Source: Aurantimicrobium minutum (GTDB lineage Bacteria > Actinomycetota > Actinomycetes > Actinomycetales > Microbacteriaceae). From it: DNA of 64,000 bases. The notes under the pieces are model-generated. The model saw only the letters and a list, made by a program, of their open reading frames with translations, made no database searches and was not told the origin of the DNA. Location: contig NZ_JARXVT010000007.1 of NCBI RefSeq assembly GCF_029892845.1, positions 1-64,000 of the forward strand. Direction: 5' to 3'. This document shows, piece after piece, positions 1 through 9,180 of this stretch. How positions within the stretch are numbered: the first letter of the stretch is position 1; each line of letters starts with the position of its first letter. The position numbers were made by a program, and so were the translations under genes.

Positions 1-105
1 CTTGGGTATCCGACAAGCGATCCAAGCAACACTTCGACTACATACACTCAAACGTTCCAAGGCGGAACAGTAACCGTCACCAACGGAGTCGCACGAGTCC
101 AATAG
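1..105 (+). CDS. LGFP-repeat cell-wall protein, C-terminal fragment
   Basis: The window opens inside a reading frame whose last 34 residues begin LGYPTSDPSN and end GVARVQ before a TAG stop at 103-105. The LGYPTSD motif followed by a short linker and a FQGG-T-V-T-V tail is the usual C-terminal end of proteins built from LGFP repeats, which in actinobacteria are secreted and associate with the cell wall or arabinogalactan/peptidoglycan. The upstream part, including any catalytic domain (amidase, esterase or glycosidase are common), lies outside the window, so the full function cannot be named. No obvious terminator separates it from the next gene. Confidence 0.6.
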   Translation, partial: LGYPTSDPSNTSTTYTQTFQGGTVTVTNGVARVQ

Positions 106-200
106 CTTTCAAAAAGGTTTAGGCTTATTCACGGATATCGTTGGCTTTGTATACAACGTAATTTGACCAATCAATCAACGGAGAGTGGGCGACTTTAGCT

Positions 201-3200
201 GTGTCGAACCAGACGGAGAATAGCGGAGCCGCCGATGAGTTCGGCGCTAACGAATGGATGGTCGAAGAGCTCTATGAGCGCTTCGTCGTTGACAAGAACT
301 CAGTTGATCCCAACTGGTGGCCAACACTGGAGAAGTACGCTGCTAAGTCAGGCTTCACTGCGCCAGCTGCCGCAGCACCTTCTGCCGCAGCACCGGTAAC
401 TACCCCTCCCGTCACGGCAACACCAGGCACCGAAACTCAACCTGTAGCTACCACTACCTCACGACCAGCTCAATCAGCACCTATCCCTGCTGATGCACCT
501 GTTATCGCGCAGGATTTCGCCGCTGCAGAATCAGCTGAACAAGACGTTGTGACGATCCTCAAGGGCATGCCCAAGGCTCTGGCAACCAACATGGACCAGT
601 CGTTGACGGTTCCCACAGCTACAAGCGTTCGCGCTATCCCAGCCAAGCTCCTCATTGATAACCGCATTGTTATCAATAACCACCTCAAGCGCACCCGTGG
701 CGGCAAGGTTTCTTTCACCCACATCATTGGCTGGGCACTGGTCCAGGCACTCAAGGCATTCCCCAGCCAGAACGTTTACTACGACGAAGTTGATGGCAAG
801 CCTGCACTTGTTTCCCCAGCGCACGTCACTCTCGGGCTTGCTGTGGACGTGCCCAAGCCAGACGGCTCTCGTGCCCTGATGGTTCCTGGCATCAAGCGTG
901 CTGACACCATGACTTTTGGCGAGTTCCTTGCCGCATATGAAGACCTAGTGGTCAAGGCTCGCACCAACAAGCTTGCTGCTGAAGACTTCCAGGGAATCAC
1001 CGTTTCTCTGACTAACCCAGGTGGAATTGGAACCGTTCACTCGGTTCCTCGTCTCATGCGTGGACAGGGCTGCATCATTGGTGCAGGTGCTTTGGATTAC
1101 CCTGCTGAGTTCCAAGGTGCGAGTGAAGAAACTCTCATCGAGATGGCCATCAGCAAAGTCTTGACCTTGACCAGCACTTACGACCACCGCGTCATCCAGG
1201 GTGCCGGTTCTGGTGAATTCCTCAAGATTGTGCACGAGTTGCTTATCGGTCAACGGAATTTCTACGAAGACATCTTTGCTGCACTTCGCATCCCCTACGT
1301 CCCGATCCACTGGGGCGTTGACGTAAGCGTTAACCGTGGTTCAGCCATCGACAAAACTGCCCGTGTACAGGAGCTCATCAACGCCTACCGCGTTCGTGGC
1401 CACCTCATGGCAGACATCGATCCTCTTGAGTACAAGCAGCGCACTCACCCGGACCTCGAAATTGAGAACCACGGCCTGACCTTCTGGGACCTTGACCGTG
1501 AATTTGTTACCGGTGGCATTGGCGGAACCCGCACCGCTCCCCTGCGTAAGGTTCTCGGAATCCTGCGTGACTCCTACTGTCGCACTGTTGGTCTGGAATA
1601 CATGCACATCCAGGACCCCGAACAGCGCAAGTGGATTCAAGAAAAGGTCGAGAGACCCTACGAAAAGCCTGGCCACGATGAGCAAATGCGCATTCTGGGC
1701 AAGCTCAACGAAGCAGAAGCCTTCGAAACCTTCCTCCAGACCAAATATGTAGGCCAGAAGCGCTTCAGCCTCGAAGGTGGAGAGTCAGTTATCCCTCTGC
1801 TGGATGAAATCCTCCAGGACGCAGCAACTGCTGAGCTTGACGGCGTCGGCATTGGTATGGCCCACCGTGGTCGTCTCAACGTTCTCACCAACATCGCAGG
1901 AAAAACCTACGGCCAGATCTTCCGCGAATTCGAAGGAACCCAGGACCCCAAGAGTGTTCAAGGCTCCGGTGACGTGAAGTATCACCTCGGAACCGAAGGT
2001 GTCTTCACTTCCGCAGAAGGAAAGACGATTCCTGTCTCTCTCGCTGCGAACCCTTCGCACCTCGAGACTGTGAACTCTGTTCTTCAGGGAATTGTCCGCG
2101 CCAAGCAGGACCTCAAACCCATCGGAACCTTCACCACTCTTCCTGTGTTGATTCACGGTGACGCAGCAATGGCAGGTCAGGGTGTTGTACTTGAAGGCTT
2201 GCAGATGTCACAGCTGCGCGGTTACCGCATTGGTGGAACCGTACACATCGTGATCAACAACCAGGTTGGTTTCACCACCCTGCCCGAAGCATCACGCACC
2301 TCTGTGTATGCAACGGACGTCGCCAAGACCATCCAGGCTCCTATCTGGCACGTCAACGGTGATGACCCCGAGGCTGTAGTCCGCGTCGCACGCTTGGCAT
2401 TCGAATTCCGCCAGCGTTTCAACAAGGACGTTGTGATTGACCTTGTTTGCTACCGCCGCCGCGGTCACAACGAGGGCGATGACCCATCGATGACGCAGCC
2501 ATTGATGTACAACCTGATTGAGGCCAAGCGTTCCGTACGTCGTCTCTATACCGAAGCCCTCGTTGGCCGCGGTGATATCACTCAGGATGAGTTCGACAAG
2601 GCACAGGGTGACTTCCAGGGCCAGCTCGAGACGGCATTTGCTGAAACTCACGCTGCCCAGACCGGAACCATGTCCACTGTCGGCGCAAATGACACCGTGA
2701 CTGGTGGCAACCTGCTCGACAACGAAGTGCTTGCTCCCACCACCACTGGTGTGGATGTTTCAGTCATTCACCGCATTGGTGACGCGTTCAACAACGTTCC
2801 TGCAGGCTTCACTGTCCACAACAAGCTCCAGCAGCTCCTAGCAAAGCGCCTTGAGATGAGTCGTAACGGCGATATCGACTGGGGCTTTGGTGAACTCCTA
2901 GCCTTTGGTTCTCTCCTTCTTGAAGGAAAGCCTGTTCGTCTCACCGGTCAGGATGTGCGCCGCGGAACCTTCGTTCAGCGTCACGCCGTCTTCCACGACC
3001 GTGAGAACGGTCAGGAATGGCTGCCTCTTCTCAACCTCAGCGAAGACCAGGGCCGTTTCTGGATCTACGACTCACTCCTCAGCGAGTATGCGGTTCTCGG
3101 CTACGAGTACGGCTACTCAGTCCAGCGTGAAGATGCTTTGGTCATGTGGGAAGCACAGTTCGGTGACTTTGCCGACGGTGCTCAGACAGTAATCGACGAA

Positions 3201-3896
3201 TATATCTCTGCTTCCGAGCAGAAGTGGGGACAGCGTTCCTCCGTCGTCATGCTTCTTCCCCACGGCTACGAAGGACAGGGTCCTGACCACTCCTCAGCAC
3301 GTATTGAGCGCTTCTTGCAGCTCTGTGCTGAGGACAACATGGTTGTGGCTCGTCCTTCAACACCTGCTTCGTACTTCCACTTGCTGCGCCGTCAGGCATA
3401 CAGCAAGCCACGTAAGCCACTGATTGTCTTCACCCCCAAGGCCATGCTCCGCCTCCGCGGCGCATCCAGCAATGTTGAAGACTTCACCAACGGTGTTTTC
3501 GAGCCAGTGCTGGATGACCCACGCCAGCTTGACCGCAACGCAGTCAAGCGCGTGATACTCACAGCTGGTAAGCCTTACCACGACCTCGTTGCTGAGTTGG
3601 AGAAGTCTCCAAACCCAGCAATCGCTATCGTGCGCCTCGAGCAGTACTACCCAGCTCCTATGCAGCAGCTCAACGAAGTTCTTGCGACCTACCCCAACGC
3701 TGAGTTGGTCTGGTACCAGGACGAGCCTGCTAACCAGGGTGCATGGCCATTTATGCTTCTCGAAGTATCACCACGTCTTGAAGGTCGCGTTCTGCGTAAC
3801 GTTTCTCGCCCCGCTTCAGCATCTCCTGCTGTGGGATCTGCGAAGCGTCACGCTGTTGAAGCTGCAGAGATTCTCCAAAGAGCAATTCAGCTCTAG
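201..3896 (+). CDS. kgd: Multifunctional 2-oxoglutarate decarboxylase/dehydrogenase E1 with E2-like domain (Kgd/SucA)
   Basis: This 1231-residue protein has the actinobacterial Kgd architecture. A short E1-type N-terminal motif (NEWMVEELYERF, residues about 18-29) is followed by an Ala/Pro/Thr-rich linker to about residue 105. A succinyltransferase (E2-like) domain follows, with STYDHRVIQGAG near residue 330, then a thiamine-diphosphate decarboxylase domain with GMAHRGRLNVL, GDAAMAGQG and NNQVGFTT. It links 2-oxoglutarate to succinyl-CoA or succinic semialdehyde in the TCA cycle; E3 and a separate lipoyl E2 are encoded elsewhere. No lipoyl domain is seen, as is normal for this family. The start is GTG at 201; a GGAGAG sequence sits about 15 nt upstream, which is far, so the start is probable rather than certain. 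Confidence 0.95.
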   Translation: MSNQTENSGAADEFGANEWMVEELYERFVVDKNSVDPNWWPTLEKYAAKSGFTAPAAAAPSAAAPVTTPPVTATPGTETQPVATTTSRPAQSAPIPADAPVIAQDFAAAESAEQDVVTILKGMPKALATNMDQSLTVPTATSVRAIPAKLLIDNRIVINNHLKRTRGGKVSFTHIIGWALVQALKAFPSQNVYYDEVDGKPALVSPAHVTLGLAVDVPKPDGSRALMVPGIKRADTMTFGEFLAAYEDLVVKARTNKLAAEDFQGITVSLTNPGGIGTVHSVPRLMRGQGCIIGAGALDYPAEFQGASEETLIEMAISKVLTLTSTYDHRVIQGAGSGEFLKIVHELLIGQRNFYEDIFAALRIPYVPIHWGVDVSVNRGSAIDKTARVQELINAYRVRGHLMADIDPLEYKQRTHPDLEIENHGLTFWDLDREFVTGGIGGTRTAPLRKVLGILRDSYCRTVGLEYMHIQDPEQRKWIQEKVERPYEKPGHDEQMRILGKLNEAEAFETFLQTKYVGQKRFSLEGGESVIPLLDEILQDAATAELDGVGIGMAHRGRLNVLTNIAGKTYGQIFREFEGTQDPKSVQGSGDVKYHLGTEGVFTSAEGKTIPVSLAANPSHLETVNSVLQGIVRAKQDLKPIGTFTTLPVLIHGDAAMAGQGVVLEGLQMSQLRGYRIGGTVHIVINNQVGFTTLPEASRTSVYATDVAKTIQAPIWHVNGDDPEAVVRVARLAFEFRQRFNKDVVIDLVCYRRRGHNEGDDPSMTQPLMYNLIEAKRSVRRLYTEALVGRGDITQDEFDKAQGDFQGQLETAFAETHAAQTGTMSTVGANDTVTGGNLLDNEVLAPTTTGVDVSVIHRIGDAFNNVPAGFTVHNKLQQLLAKRLEMSRNGDIDWGFGELLAFGSLLLEGKPVRLTGQDVRRGTFVQRHAVFHDRENGQEWLPLLNLSEDQGRFWIYDSLLSEYAVLGYEYGYSVQREDALVMWEAQFGDFADGAQTVIDEYISASEQKWGQRSSVVMLLPHGYEGQGPDHSSARIERFLQLCAEDNMVVARPSTPASYFHLLRRQAYSKPRKPLIVFTPKAMLRLRGASSNVEDFTNGVFEPVLDDPRQLDRNAVKRVILTAGKPYHDLVAELEKSPNPAIAIVRLEQYYPAPMQQLNEVLATYPNAELVWYQDEPANQGAWPFMLLEVSPRLEGRVLRNVSRPASASPAVGSAKRHAVEAAEILQRAIQL

Positions 3897-4078
3897 TAAT
3901 TTATCTTCCGAAAATCAAGGAAAGTTTCTTAGGAGAGCCAGCTTTTCGTGAAGTTTCCGGAAATATATTGATCATCTCAGAATCAGTTCTGGGTAATTCC
4001 TATCCAGAAACCTCATCTAAGTAGATGGTCCGATATTGGCAACCTCAACAGCTATCCGCTCAAGCCGAGTAAGGCGAG

Positions 4079-4825
4079 CTAGATCTTTCTTCGAGTGAAG
4101 TGCGGAAGAAATTTCGCCTCGATATAGCTGAGAAAATTGCTCAGTCCATCTTTGCTGAATCCACCGTAGCGAGTACCATCTGAGCCAGATACGCCTTCGA
4201 TTTTCGGAATTTCTCTGAACCTTTGAACCCTAAGTTGTTTTGAATACTCCCCCATAATTATCCGGTTCCCGAGAACATGCTCTAAATAGCGTTGCGGATC
4301 TGCGTCATCGGTCTCGGAACTCATTGACGTGAAATTTTGTTGCCACGTCTTGAGAGTTGTAGAGAAAACTCTTGTATCGGAAGTAGACCTATCCATCGAG
4401 CGCCTTATTGTGATGCTGTTTGGATTTTGGGTAATTAATATTTTCTCGGCGTTAGGAATTATTAGCTTGCCAGTAGCTTTATGTATCGTGGCGTCGGCAT
4501 TTACAAGTACTTCAAGTTGATTGACAACATAATCCATGCATGCCGACTCAAGCGCGCCCTTGCCCAGCTTGTGGAGTTCTGACGGTGGTGTGAATGAGTA
4601 AAAAAGAACCTTATCTTGATCAAGAACGTCAAATAAAGAAGAAAGTGGCTCTCCTGTGGTTTCAACCACAACTAATTTTGAACCTATTTGTTCAGCAACT
4701 GACAACCAATTCTTCAGAGCTGGTTTGTACAAGCTCAGTCGCACTTCGGGCGTTAAGGCAACGAATGGAACTTCTTTACGAGGATTTACCGCTGCAGTTA
4801 AGACGATAAATGAATCTGTATTCAC
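4079..4825 (-). CDS. Unrecognised 248-residue protein, A+T-rich
   Basis: I do not recognise this protein. It is soluble by appearance: no signal peptide or membrane segment. The N-terminal half reads like an alternating beta/alpha fold (hydrophobic strands FIVLTAAV, KLVVVET, VLFYSF separated by helices). The C-terminal half is rich in charged residues and ends in a basic tail. The YGGFSKDGLSNFL stretch near residue 222 resembles motifs in proteins that make surface glycans, but that is a weak impression. The start is GTG at 4825, only 9 nt after the rsrA stop, so it is probably co-transcribed with sigR-rsrA. No clear Shine-Dalgarno sequence is visible. Its codons are visibly more A+T-rich than those of all neighbours, which suggests recent acquisition. 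Confidence 0.75.
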   Translation of the reverse strand: MNTDSFIVLTAAVNPRKEVPFVALTPEVRLSLYKPALKNWLSVAEQIGSKLVVVETTGEPLSSLFDVLDQDKVLFYSFTPPSELHKLGKGALESACMDYVVNQLEVLVNADATIHKATGKLIIPNAEKILITQNPNSITIRRSMDRSTSDTRVFSTTLKTWQQNFTSMSSETDDADPQRYLEHVLGNRIIMGEYSKQLRVQRFREIPKIEGVSGSDGTRYGGFSKDGLSNFLSYIEAKFLPHFTRRKI

Positions 4826-4834
4826 AAGTTCATA

Positions 4835-5074
4835 CTAGTGTTGCTGGATTCTTCGTAATTTGGCGAGAACTTCACGTCTCAGTTCTTCTGGTGCCGTCTC
4901 TTCACACGCACGCTTCACAGCTTCGGTCAGCACAACACCGACGCGGTGCTCGTCTGAGCAATCAACGCAATTCTCCATGTGTGCCCGAATATCTGAAGCT
5001 TCTTCGCTACATAATTCGTTGTGGAGATACTCCTCAAGGTCCTTCTTGGCCTTTTCGCAACCACAGTCACCCAT
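4835..5074 (-). CDS. rsrA: Zinc-containing anti-sigma factor, RsrA/RshA type
   Basis: A 79-residue protein with the ZAS signature HxxxCxxC (His32, Cys36, Cys39) plus extra cysteines at 4, 6 and 22. In this family a zinc-bound reduced form holds the partner sigma factor inactive; disulfide formation under thiol oxidation releases zinc and frees the sigma factor. The start ATG overlaps the sigR stop in a TAATG arrangement, so the pair is translationally coupled and antisigma and sigma are made together. It acts in the cytoplasm in the thiol-oxidative stress response linked to mycothiol. Size and position next to the sigma gene are typical. Confidence 0.9.
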   Translation of the reverse strand: MGDCGCEKAKKDLEEYLHNELCSEEASDIRAHMENCVDCSDEHRVGVVLTEAVKRACEETAPEELRREVLAKLRRIQQH

Positions 5075-5697
5075 TACTTGCCCTTTCCAATGCCTTGCTC
5101 ACGTGCATAATCAGCTAATTGTTCGCGGAGAAGCTTTCTTCCGCGGTGAAGTCTGCTCATGACCGTTCCCGTGGGAGTGTCCATGATGTCTGCTACCTCT
5201 TGGTAGCTATATCCCTCAACATCAACCAAATAGACAGCAGCTCTGAAGTCTTCTGGGATTCCCTGCAAAGCATCTTTGACCGCACTTGCAGGCAAGTGAT
5301 CAATTGCTTCTGCCTCGGCAGAACGGCTGGAAGTAGCCGTTCTGCTCTCTGCATCTGCGAGTTGCCAGTCTTCTAATTCCTCAAGTGGTGAGTAAAAGGG
5401 CTGGTTCTGGAGCTTGCGGTATTGGTTGATGTAGGTGTTCTCAAGAATGCGGTGAAGCCAGGCTTTGATGTTTGTTCCTTGTTGGAACTGATCAAAGGCA
5501 GCAAAGGCCTTGAGATAGGTTTCTTGCACCAAATCATTGGCGTCTACGCGGTTACCTGTCTTCCGCATGGCGTGGGCATAGAGCTTGTCAATATGCTCCA
5601 TGGCCTGTTCTTCAAACAGTGCGCTTTTGGCAGAGGGTGCGGTAGTCATCTGTTGTAAGCCTACGCCTGCCCTGTCCAACGTGACGGAACCTGCCAT
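5074..5697 (-). CDS. sigR: ECF RNA polymerase sigma factor, SigR/SigH type
   Basis: A 207-residue group IV sigma factor. Region 2 contains [18 protein letters not shown] (about residues 53-70) and [16 protein letters not shown]; region 4 contains the helix-turn-helix [25 protein letters not shown] (listed in two parts: [11 protein letters not shown] and [12 protein letters not shown]). The region 4 form and the downstream zinc anti-sigma gene assign it to the oxidative-stress SigR/SigH group, which directs genes for thioredoxin, mycothiol recycling and proteases. The chosen ATG at 5697 is preceded by AGAGGAG at good distance; an internal ATG at 5649 is the alternative. A matching GGGAAT-N18-GTT promoter lies upstream, inside aroA, so the gene is probably autoregulated. 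Confidence 0.93.
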   Translation of the reverse strand: MAGSVTLDRAGVGLQQMTTAPSAKSALFEEQAMEHIDKLYAHAMRKTGNRVDANDLVQETYLKAFAAFDQFQQGTNIKAWLHRILENTYINQYRKLQNQPFYSPLEELEDWQLADAESRTATSSRSAEAEAIDHLPASAVKDALQGIPEDFRAAVYLVDVEGYSYQEVADIMDTPTGTVMSRLHRGRKLLREQLADYAREQGIGKGK

Positions 5698-5726
5698 AAC
5701 CGCCCACTCCTCTGCTAAATCCTCGA

Positions 5727-5732
5727 TAACCT
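5727..5732 (+). promoter_or_regulatory. Leaderless -10 element of aroA
   Basis: TAACCT ends 7 nt before the aroA ATG at 5740, matching the TANNNT spacing seen at many starts in this window. No Shine-Dalgarno sequence is present. The element overlaps the sigR promoter region. Confidence 0.5.
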
Positions 5733-5734
5733 AG

Positions 5735-5761
5735 AACAAATGTTGACCTCTCCTTATTCCC
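5735..5761 (-). promoter_or_regulatory. SigR-type autoregulatory promoter of sigR
   Basis: On the minus strand, GGGAAT (5761-5756) and GTT (5737-5735) are separated by exactly 18 bases. This is the established SigR/SigH consensus GGGAAT-N18-GTT. It points at sigR, about 40 bp upstream of its start codon. The -35 element lies within the first codons of the divergent aroA gene. Confidence 0.8.
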
Positions 5762-7119
5762 GGCCTGAATTTGACCCTTACGGGTCAAACGACGTCCCCG
5801 ACGGAGATACAGGCCACTGGAAGGCCCCCTTGGCAGGCCACCCTGTCACAGGTGAGCTTCAAATCCCGGGTTCCAAGTCGTTGACTAACCGTGAACTTGT
5901 TCTTGCAGCATTTGCAGACGGTCCCTCCACAATCAAGCGCCCGCTTCACTCCCGAGATAGTCGACTCATGATTGAAGCGCTCAAGTCTTTAGGTGCGGAA
6001 ATCTTAGAAGTACCAGGAGAAGGTGCTTTCGGCCCCGATTGGAAGATCACCCCTGGTGAATTGATTGGATCAACCACCATTGATTGTGGTCTTGCTGGAA
6101 CCGTCATGCGCTTTATGCCTCCACTGGCATCTTTAGCCTTGGGTCCCACCACTTTTGACGGCGATGAAGGTGCTCGTCGACGCCCGATGGCAACGACCAT
6201 CTCATCTTTGCGTGCACTCGGTGTTGACGTCGCAGATGAAGGCCGCGGAAGCTTGCCGTTCACCGTTCATGGAACTGGGAACGTAGCCGGCGGTGCACTC
6301 ACCATTGATGCCTCGAGTTCCAGCCAGTTTGTCTCAGGCCTCTTGCTTTCTGCCGCTCGCTTTGAGAATGGACTCGATCTCACTCACTCTGGTGAGCGAC
6401 TCCCCAGCCTCCCCCACATCGAGATGACTATTGAGGTGCTCCGTGCTCGTGGAGTCGAGGTTGACAGCCCTGAAGTTGGCCGCTGGATAGTCAAGCCTGG
6501 ACCCATTACTGCCGTTGATGTTCATATTGAGCCAGATCTCTCCAACGCGGCTCCTTTCCTGTCAGCTGCGGTTGTGACTGGTGGTTCTGTCACGATTTCT
6601 GGTTGGCCAAGCGAAACTACTCAGGTGGGCAATGACTTACTTGAGATCTTGCCACTCTTCGGTGCGACCGTCTCTCGCAATGGTGACAAGGTGACCGTCA
6701 TGGGAAAGCGTGACGAAGTAGGAAACCCTGTGGTTCACGGCATCACACTAGACCTAACTACTGGCGGCGAACTTGCCCCTGCAATCGTGGCAATTGCTGC
6801 TCTGGCAACTACTCCCAGCACGATCACTGGCATTGGGCACATTCGCCACCACGAGACCGATCGCCTTGCTGCACTTGCCAACGAAATCAACAAACTAGGT
6901 GGCAAGGTTACTGAGCTCGAAGACGGGCTCCAAATTGAACCCGCCGAACTCCATGGCGGTGTGTGGCTGAGCTATGAAGATCACCGCATGGCAACCTCAG
7001 GAGCCATCATTGGTCTAGTTGTACCTGGTGTTGAAGTTGAGAACATCGGCACTACGTCCAAGACGTTGCCCGAATTCCCTGAACTCTGGACTGGCCTTGC
7101 GGAGTCTTCTCAATCATGA
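5740..7119 (+). CDS. aroA: 3-phosphoshikimate 1-carboxyvinyltransferase (EPSP synthase)
   Basis: A 459-residue enzyme of the shikimate pathway that transfers the enolpyruvyl group of PEP to shikimate-3-phosphate. The substrate-binding motif PGSKSLTNRELVLAAFADG lies near residue 43, LAGTVMRFMPPLA near 118 and DGDEGARRRPM near 140; the C-terminal half has the second inside-out beta/alpha domain with YEDHRMATSGAIIGL near 420. Length is normal for actinobacteria. The ATG at 5740 lacks a Shine-Dalgarno but has a -10 box 7 nt upstream. The stop overlaps the rsgA start by 4 nt (ATGA), so the two are translationally coupled. Confidence 0.97.
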   Translation: MLTSPYSRPEFDPYGSNDVPDGDTGHWKAPLAGHPVTGELQIPGSKSLTNRELVLAAFADGPSTIKRPLHSRDSRLMIEALKSLGAEILEVPGEGAFGPDWKITPGELIGSTTIDCGLAGTVMRFMPPLASLALGPTTFDGDEGARRRPMATTISSLRALGVDVADEGRGSLPFTVHGTGNVAGGALTIDASSSSQFVSGLLLSAARFENGLDLTHSGERLPSLPHIEMTIEVLRARGVEVDSPEVGRWIVKPGPITAVDVHIEPDLSNAAPFLSAAVVTGGSVTISGWPSETTQVGNDLLEILPLFGATVSRNGDKVTVMGKRDEVGNPVVHGITLDLTTGGELAPAIVAIAALATTPSTITGIGHIRHHETDRLAALANEINKLGGKVTELEDGLQIEPAELHGGVWLSYEDHRMATSGAIIGLVVPGVEVENIGTTSKTLPEFPELWTGLAESSQS

Positions 7120-8150
7120 GTTGGTGGTCTGCAAACTCTGACGAGAACTCACTCGGTGAGCAATACGACGAGTCAGACATTCGGATTCGTCCGAACCCCA
7201 AAGCAAACAAGCCACGAACAAAAACCCGTCCCGACCACGCGGACGCCGTCACCGGAATGGTGACAGGCGTTGACCGTGGCAGATATACCGTGCTCATCAA
7301 TGAGATTCCCGTCACGTGCTCTCGAGCCCGTGAACTCAGTAAGAATGCCATTGTTATTGGTGACTTCGTCAACGTCGTTGGCGATGTCACCGGTGAGCCC
7401 GGCAGCCTTGCACGCATTGTTCGCGTAGAACCCAGAAGCACCATTCTTCGCCGAAGTGCAGATGACACTGACGCGGTAGAACGCGTCATTGTTGCTAACG
7501 CAGACCAACTTCTCATTGTGATTGCTGCAGCTAACCCTGAGCCTCGGGTTCGTTTGGTAGACCGCTATCTCGTTGCTGCTTTTGATGCAGGAATTAAGCC
7601 ACTTATTGTCATCACGAAGTGCGATACTCAAGACCCATCAGAGTTCTTGGCCAACTTTGCTGGACTTGATGTTCCTATCTTCCGAAGTGGCACTGACCAG
7701 GTTCCTCTTGAGGAGCTCCAGCAGGCCCTCACAGGTCACACAACAGTGGCTGTGGGCCACTCAGGTGTGGGTAAGTCCACGCTGGTCAACGTGCTTGTTC
7801 CGGGAGCACACCGCGCCACTGGCCATGTCAACGAAGTGACCGGCCGCGGTCGTCACACATCGAGCTCAAGTATCTGTTTCAAGCTGGAGTCCCCTTTCGG
7901 TAACGGCTGGATTATTGACACCCCCGGTATTCGTTCATTCGGCCTCGGGCACGTCAACCCTGACAACATCTTGGGCTCTTTCAGCGACTTAACTGAACTA
8001 GTTGAGAAATGTCCACGTGGATGCTCGCACCTTTCTGACGCTCCAGATTGCGCACTTAATGAAGCTCTTGCAGATGGAATACTTGGAGCTAAAGGCGCTC
8101 ACAGAATTGATTCGTTACAGCGCCTGCTTATGACGTTTAAATCTCTTTAG
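7116..8150 (+). CDS. rsgA: Ribosome small subunit-dependent GTPase A
   Basis: A 344-residue circularly permuted GTPase that helps late maturation of the 30S ribosomal subunit. The order of nucleotide motifs is G4 (TKCD, residue about 168), G1 (GHSGVGKST, about 214) and G3 (DTPGIRSF, about 268), followed by a C-terminal zinc-binding cluster CPRGCSHLSDAPDCAL. An OB-fold-like N-terminal region carries VTGVDRGRYTVLI. It sits next to aroA, as in Mycobacterium, and is coupled to it by the ATGA overlap. galE follows after 13 bp on the same strand, probably in the same transcript. Confidence 0.95.
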   Translation: MSWWSANSDENSLGEQYDESDIRIRPNPKANKPRTKTRPDHADAVTGMVTGVDRGRYTVLINEIPVTCSRARELSKNAIVIGDFVNVVGDVTGEPGSLARIVRVEPRSTILRRSADDTDAVERVIVANADQLLIVIAAANPEPRVRLVDRYLVAAFDAGIKPLIVITKCDTQDPSEFLANFAGLDVPIFRSGTDQVPLEELQQALTGHTTVAVGHSGVGKSTLVNVLVPGAHRATGHVNEVTGRGRHTSSSSICFKLESPFGNGWIIDTPGIRSFGLGHVNPDNILGSFSDLTELVEKCPRGCSHLSDAPDCALNEALADGILGAKGAHRIDSLQRLLMTFKSL

Positions 8151-8163
8151 AGTTCGGGGAATT

Positions 8164-9180
8164 GTGAGAGTTTTAGTAACAGGTGGTGCCGGGTACATTG
8201 GCTCTCACACAGTGTTAGCACTGCTAGAACAAGAACATATCCCTGTCGTCGTTGACAACCTGAGCAACAGTTCAATTGAGTCCCTGAACAGAGTCTCTGA
8301 GATCACAGGCAAACCAATTGAGTTTCACAACATTGATTTATGCGATGAGCACGCGTTCCATTCGTTTATGCGGGAGCAATCATTTGATGCCATCTTGCAT
8401 TTTGCTGGATTTAAGGCAGTCGGTGAATCAGTTGCCAACCCGTTGAAATATTACAAAAACAACATCGGATCCACTGTTTCGCTTCTCAAAGCAATCAATG
8501 CCTCGACGAGCACATCTCCCCCAAAAGTGATTTTCAGCTCTTCAGCAACGGTATACGGAAGTTCAACAGAACTCCCTCTAACCGAAACATCCAAGACCGG
8601 CGATGGTATTACCAACCCTTACGGTTACACAAAATTTGTGTGTGAACGCATCCTCACAGACACCGTTGCCGCCAATCCTGCTTTCCAGGCGATTGCGTTG
8701 CGATACTTCAACCCCATTGGTGCCCACGAAAGCGGCAGGATCGGTGAAGATCCAGCAGGGATTCCCGACAATCTGGCGCCCTTCATTACCCAGGTGGCAT
8801 CCGGGAAGCTCTCTGAACTCTCCGTCTTCGGTGACGACTACGACACTGCAGACGGCACCGGTATTCGCGACTATATCCACGTGATGGACGTTGCCGAAGG
8901 TCACGTAGCTGCACTAGGTGTTTCAGAACCAGGGTTCCACGCCATTAACCTTGGAACTGGACAAGGAACAACCGTATTTGAACTCCTCACGGCCTTTGAA
9001 GCTGTAGTTGGAAGCCCTATTCCTTATGCAGTCACTCCACGTCGACCTGGCGACATTGCTGAGTGTTATGCAGATACTTCATTGGCAAAGAAGCTGTTGG
9101 GTTGGTCTTCAACTCGTGATATTTCAAAAGCTTGTGCGGATGCGTGGAGATGGCAGTCCCAAAACCCTCAAGGTTACTAA
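8164..9180 (+). CDS. galE: UDP-glucose 4-epimerase
   Basis: A 338-residue extended short-chain dehydrogenase. The N-terminal NAD-binding motif GGAGYIGS is at residues 7-14, the catalytic SSSATVYG and YGYTK (Tyr-x3-Lys) motifs are near 120 and 155, and the substrate loop RYFNPIGAHESGRIGEDP is near 180. It interconverts UDP-glucose and UDP-galactose, which supplies galactose for surface glycans. The start is GTG at 8164 preceded by GGGGAA. The stop at 9180 abuts the stop of the convergent rmlCD fusion with no spacer and no visible terminator. Confidence 0.95.
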   Translation: MRVLVTGGAGYIGSHTVLALLEQEHIPVVVDNLSNSSIESLNRVSEITGKPIEFHNIDLCDEHAFHSFMREQSFDAILHFAGFKAVGESVANPLKYYKNNIGSTVSLLKAINASTSTSPPKVIFSSSATVYGSSTELPLTETSKTGDGITNPYGYTKFVCERILTDTVAANPAFQAIALRYFNPIGAHESGRIGEDPAGIPDNLAPFITQVASGKLSELSVFGDDYDTADGTGIRDYIHVMDVAEGHVAALGVSEPGFHAINLGTGQGTTVFELLTAFEAVVGSPIPYAVTPRRPGDIAECYADTSLAKKLLGWSSTRDISKACADAWRWQSQNPQGY

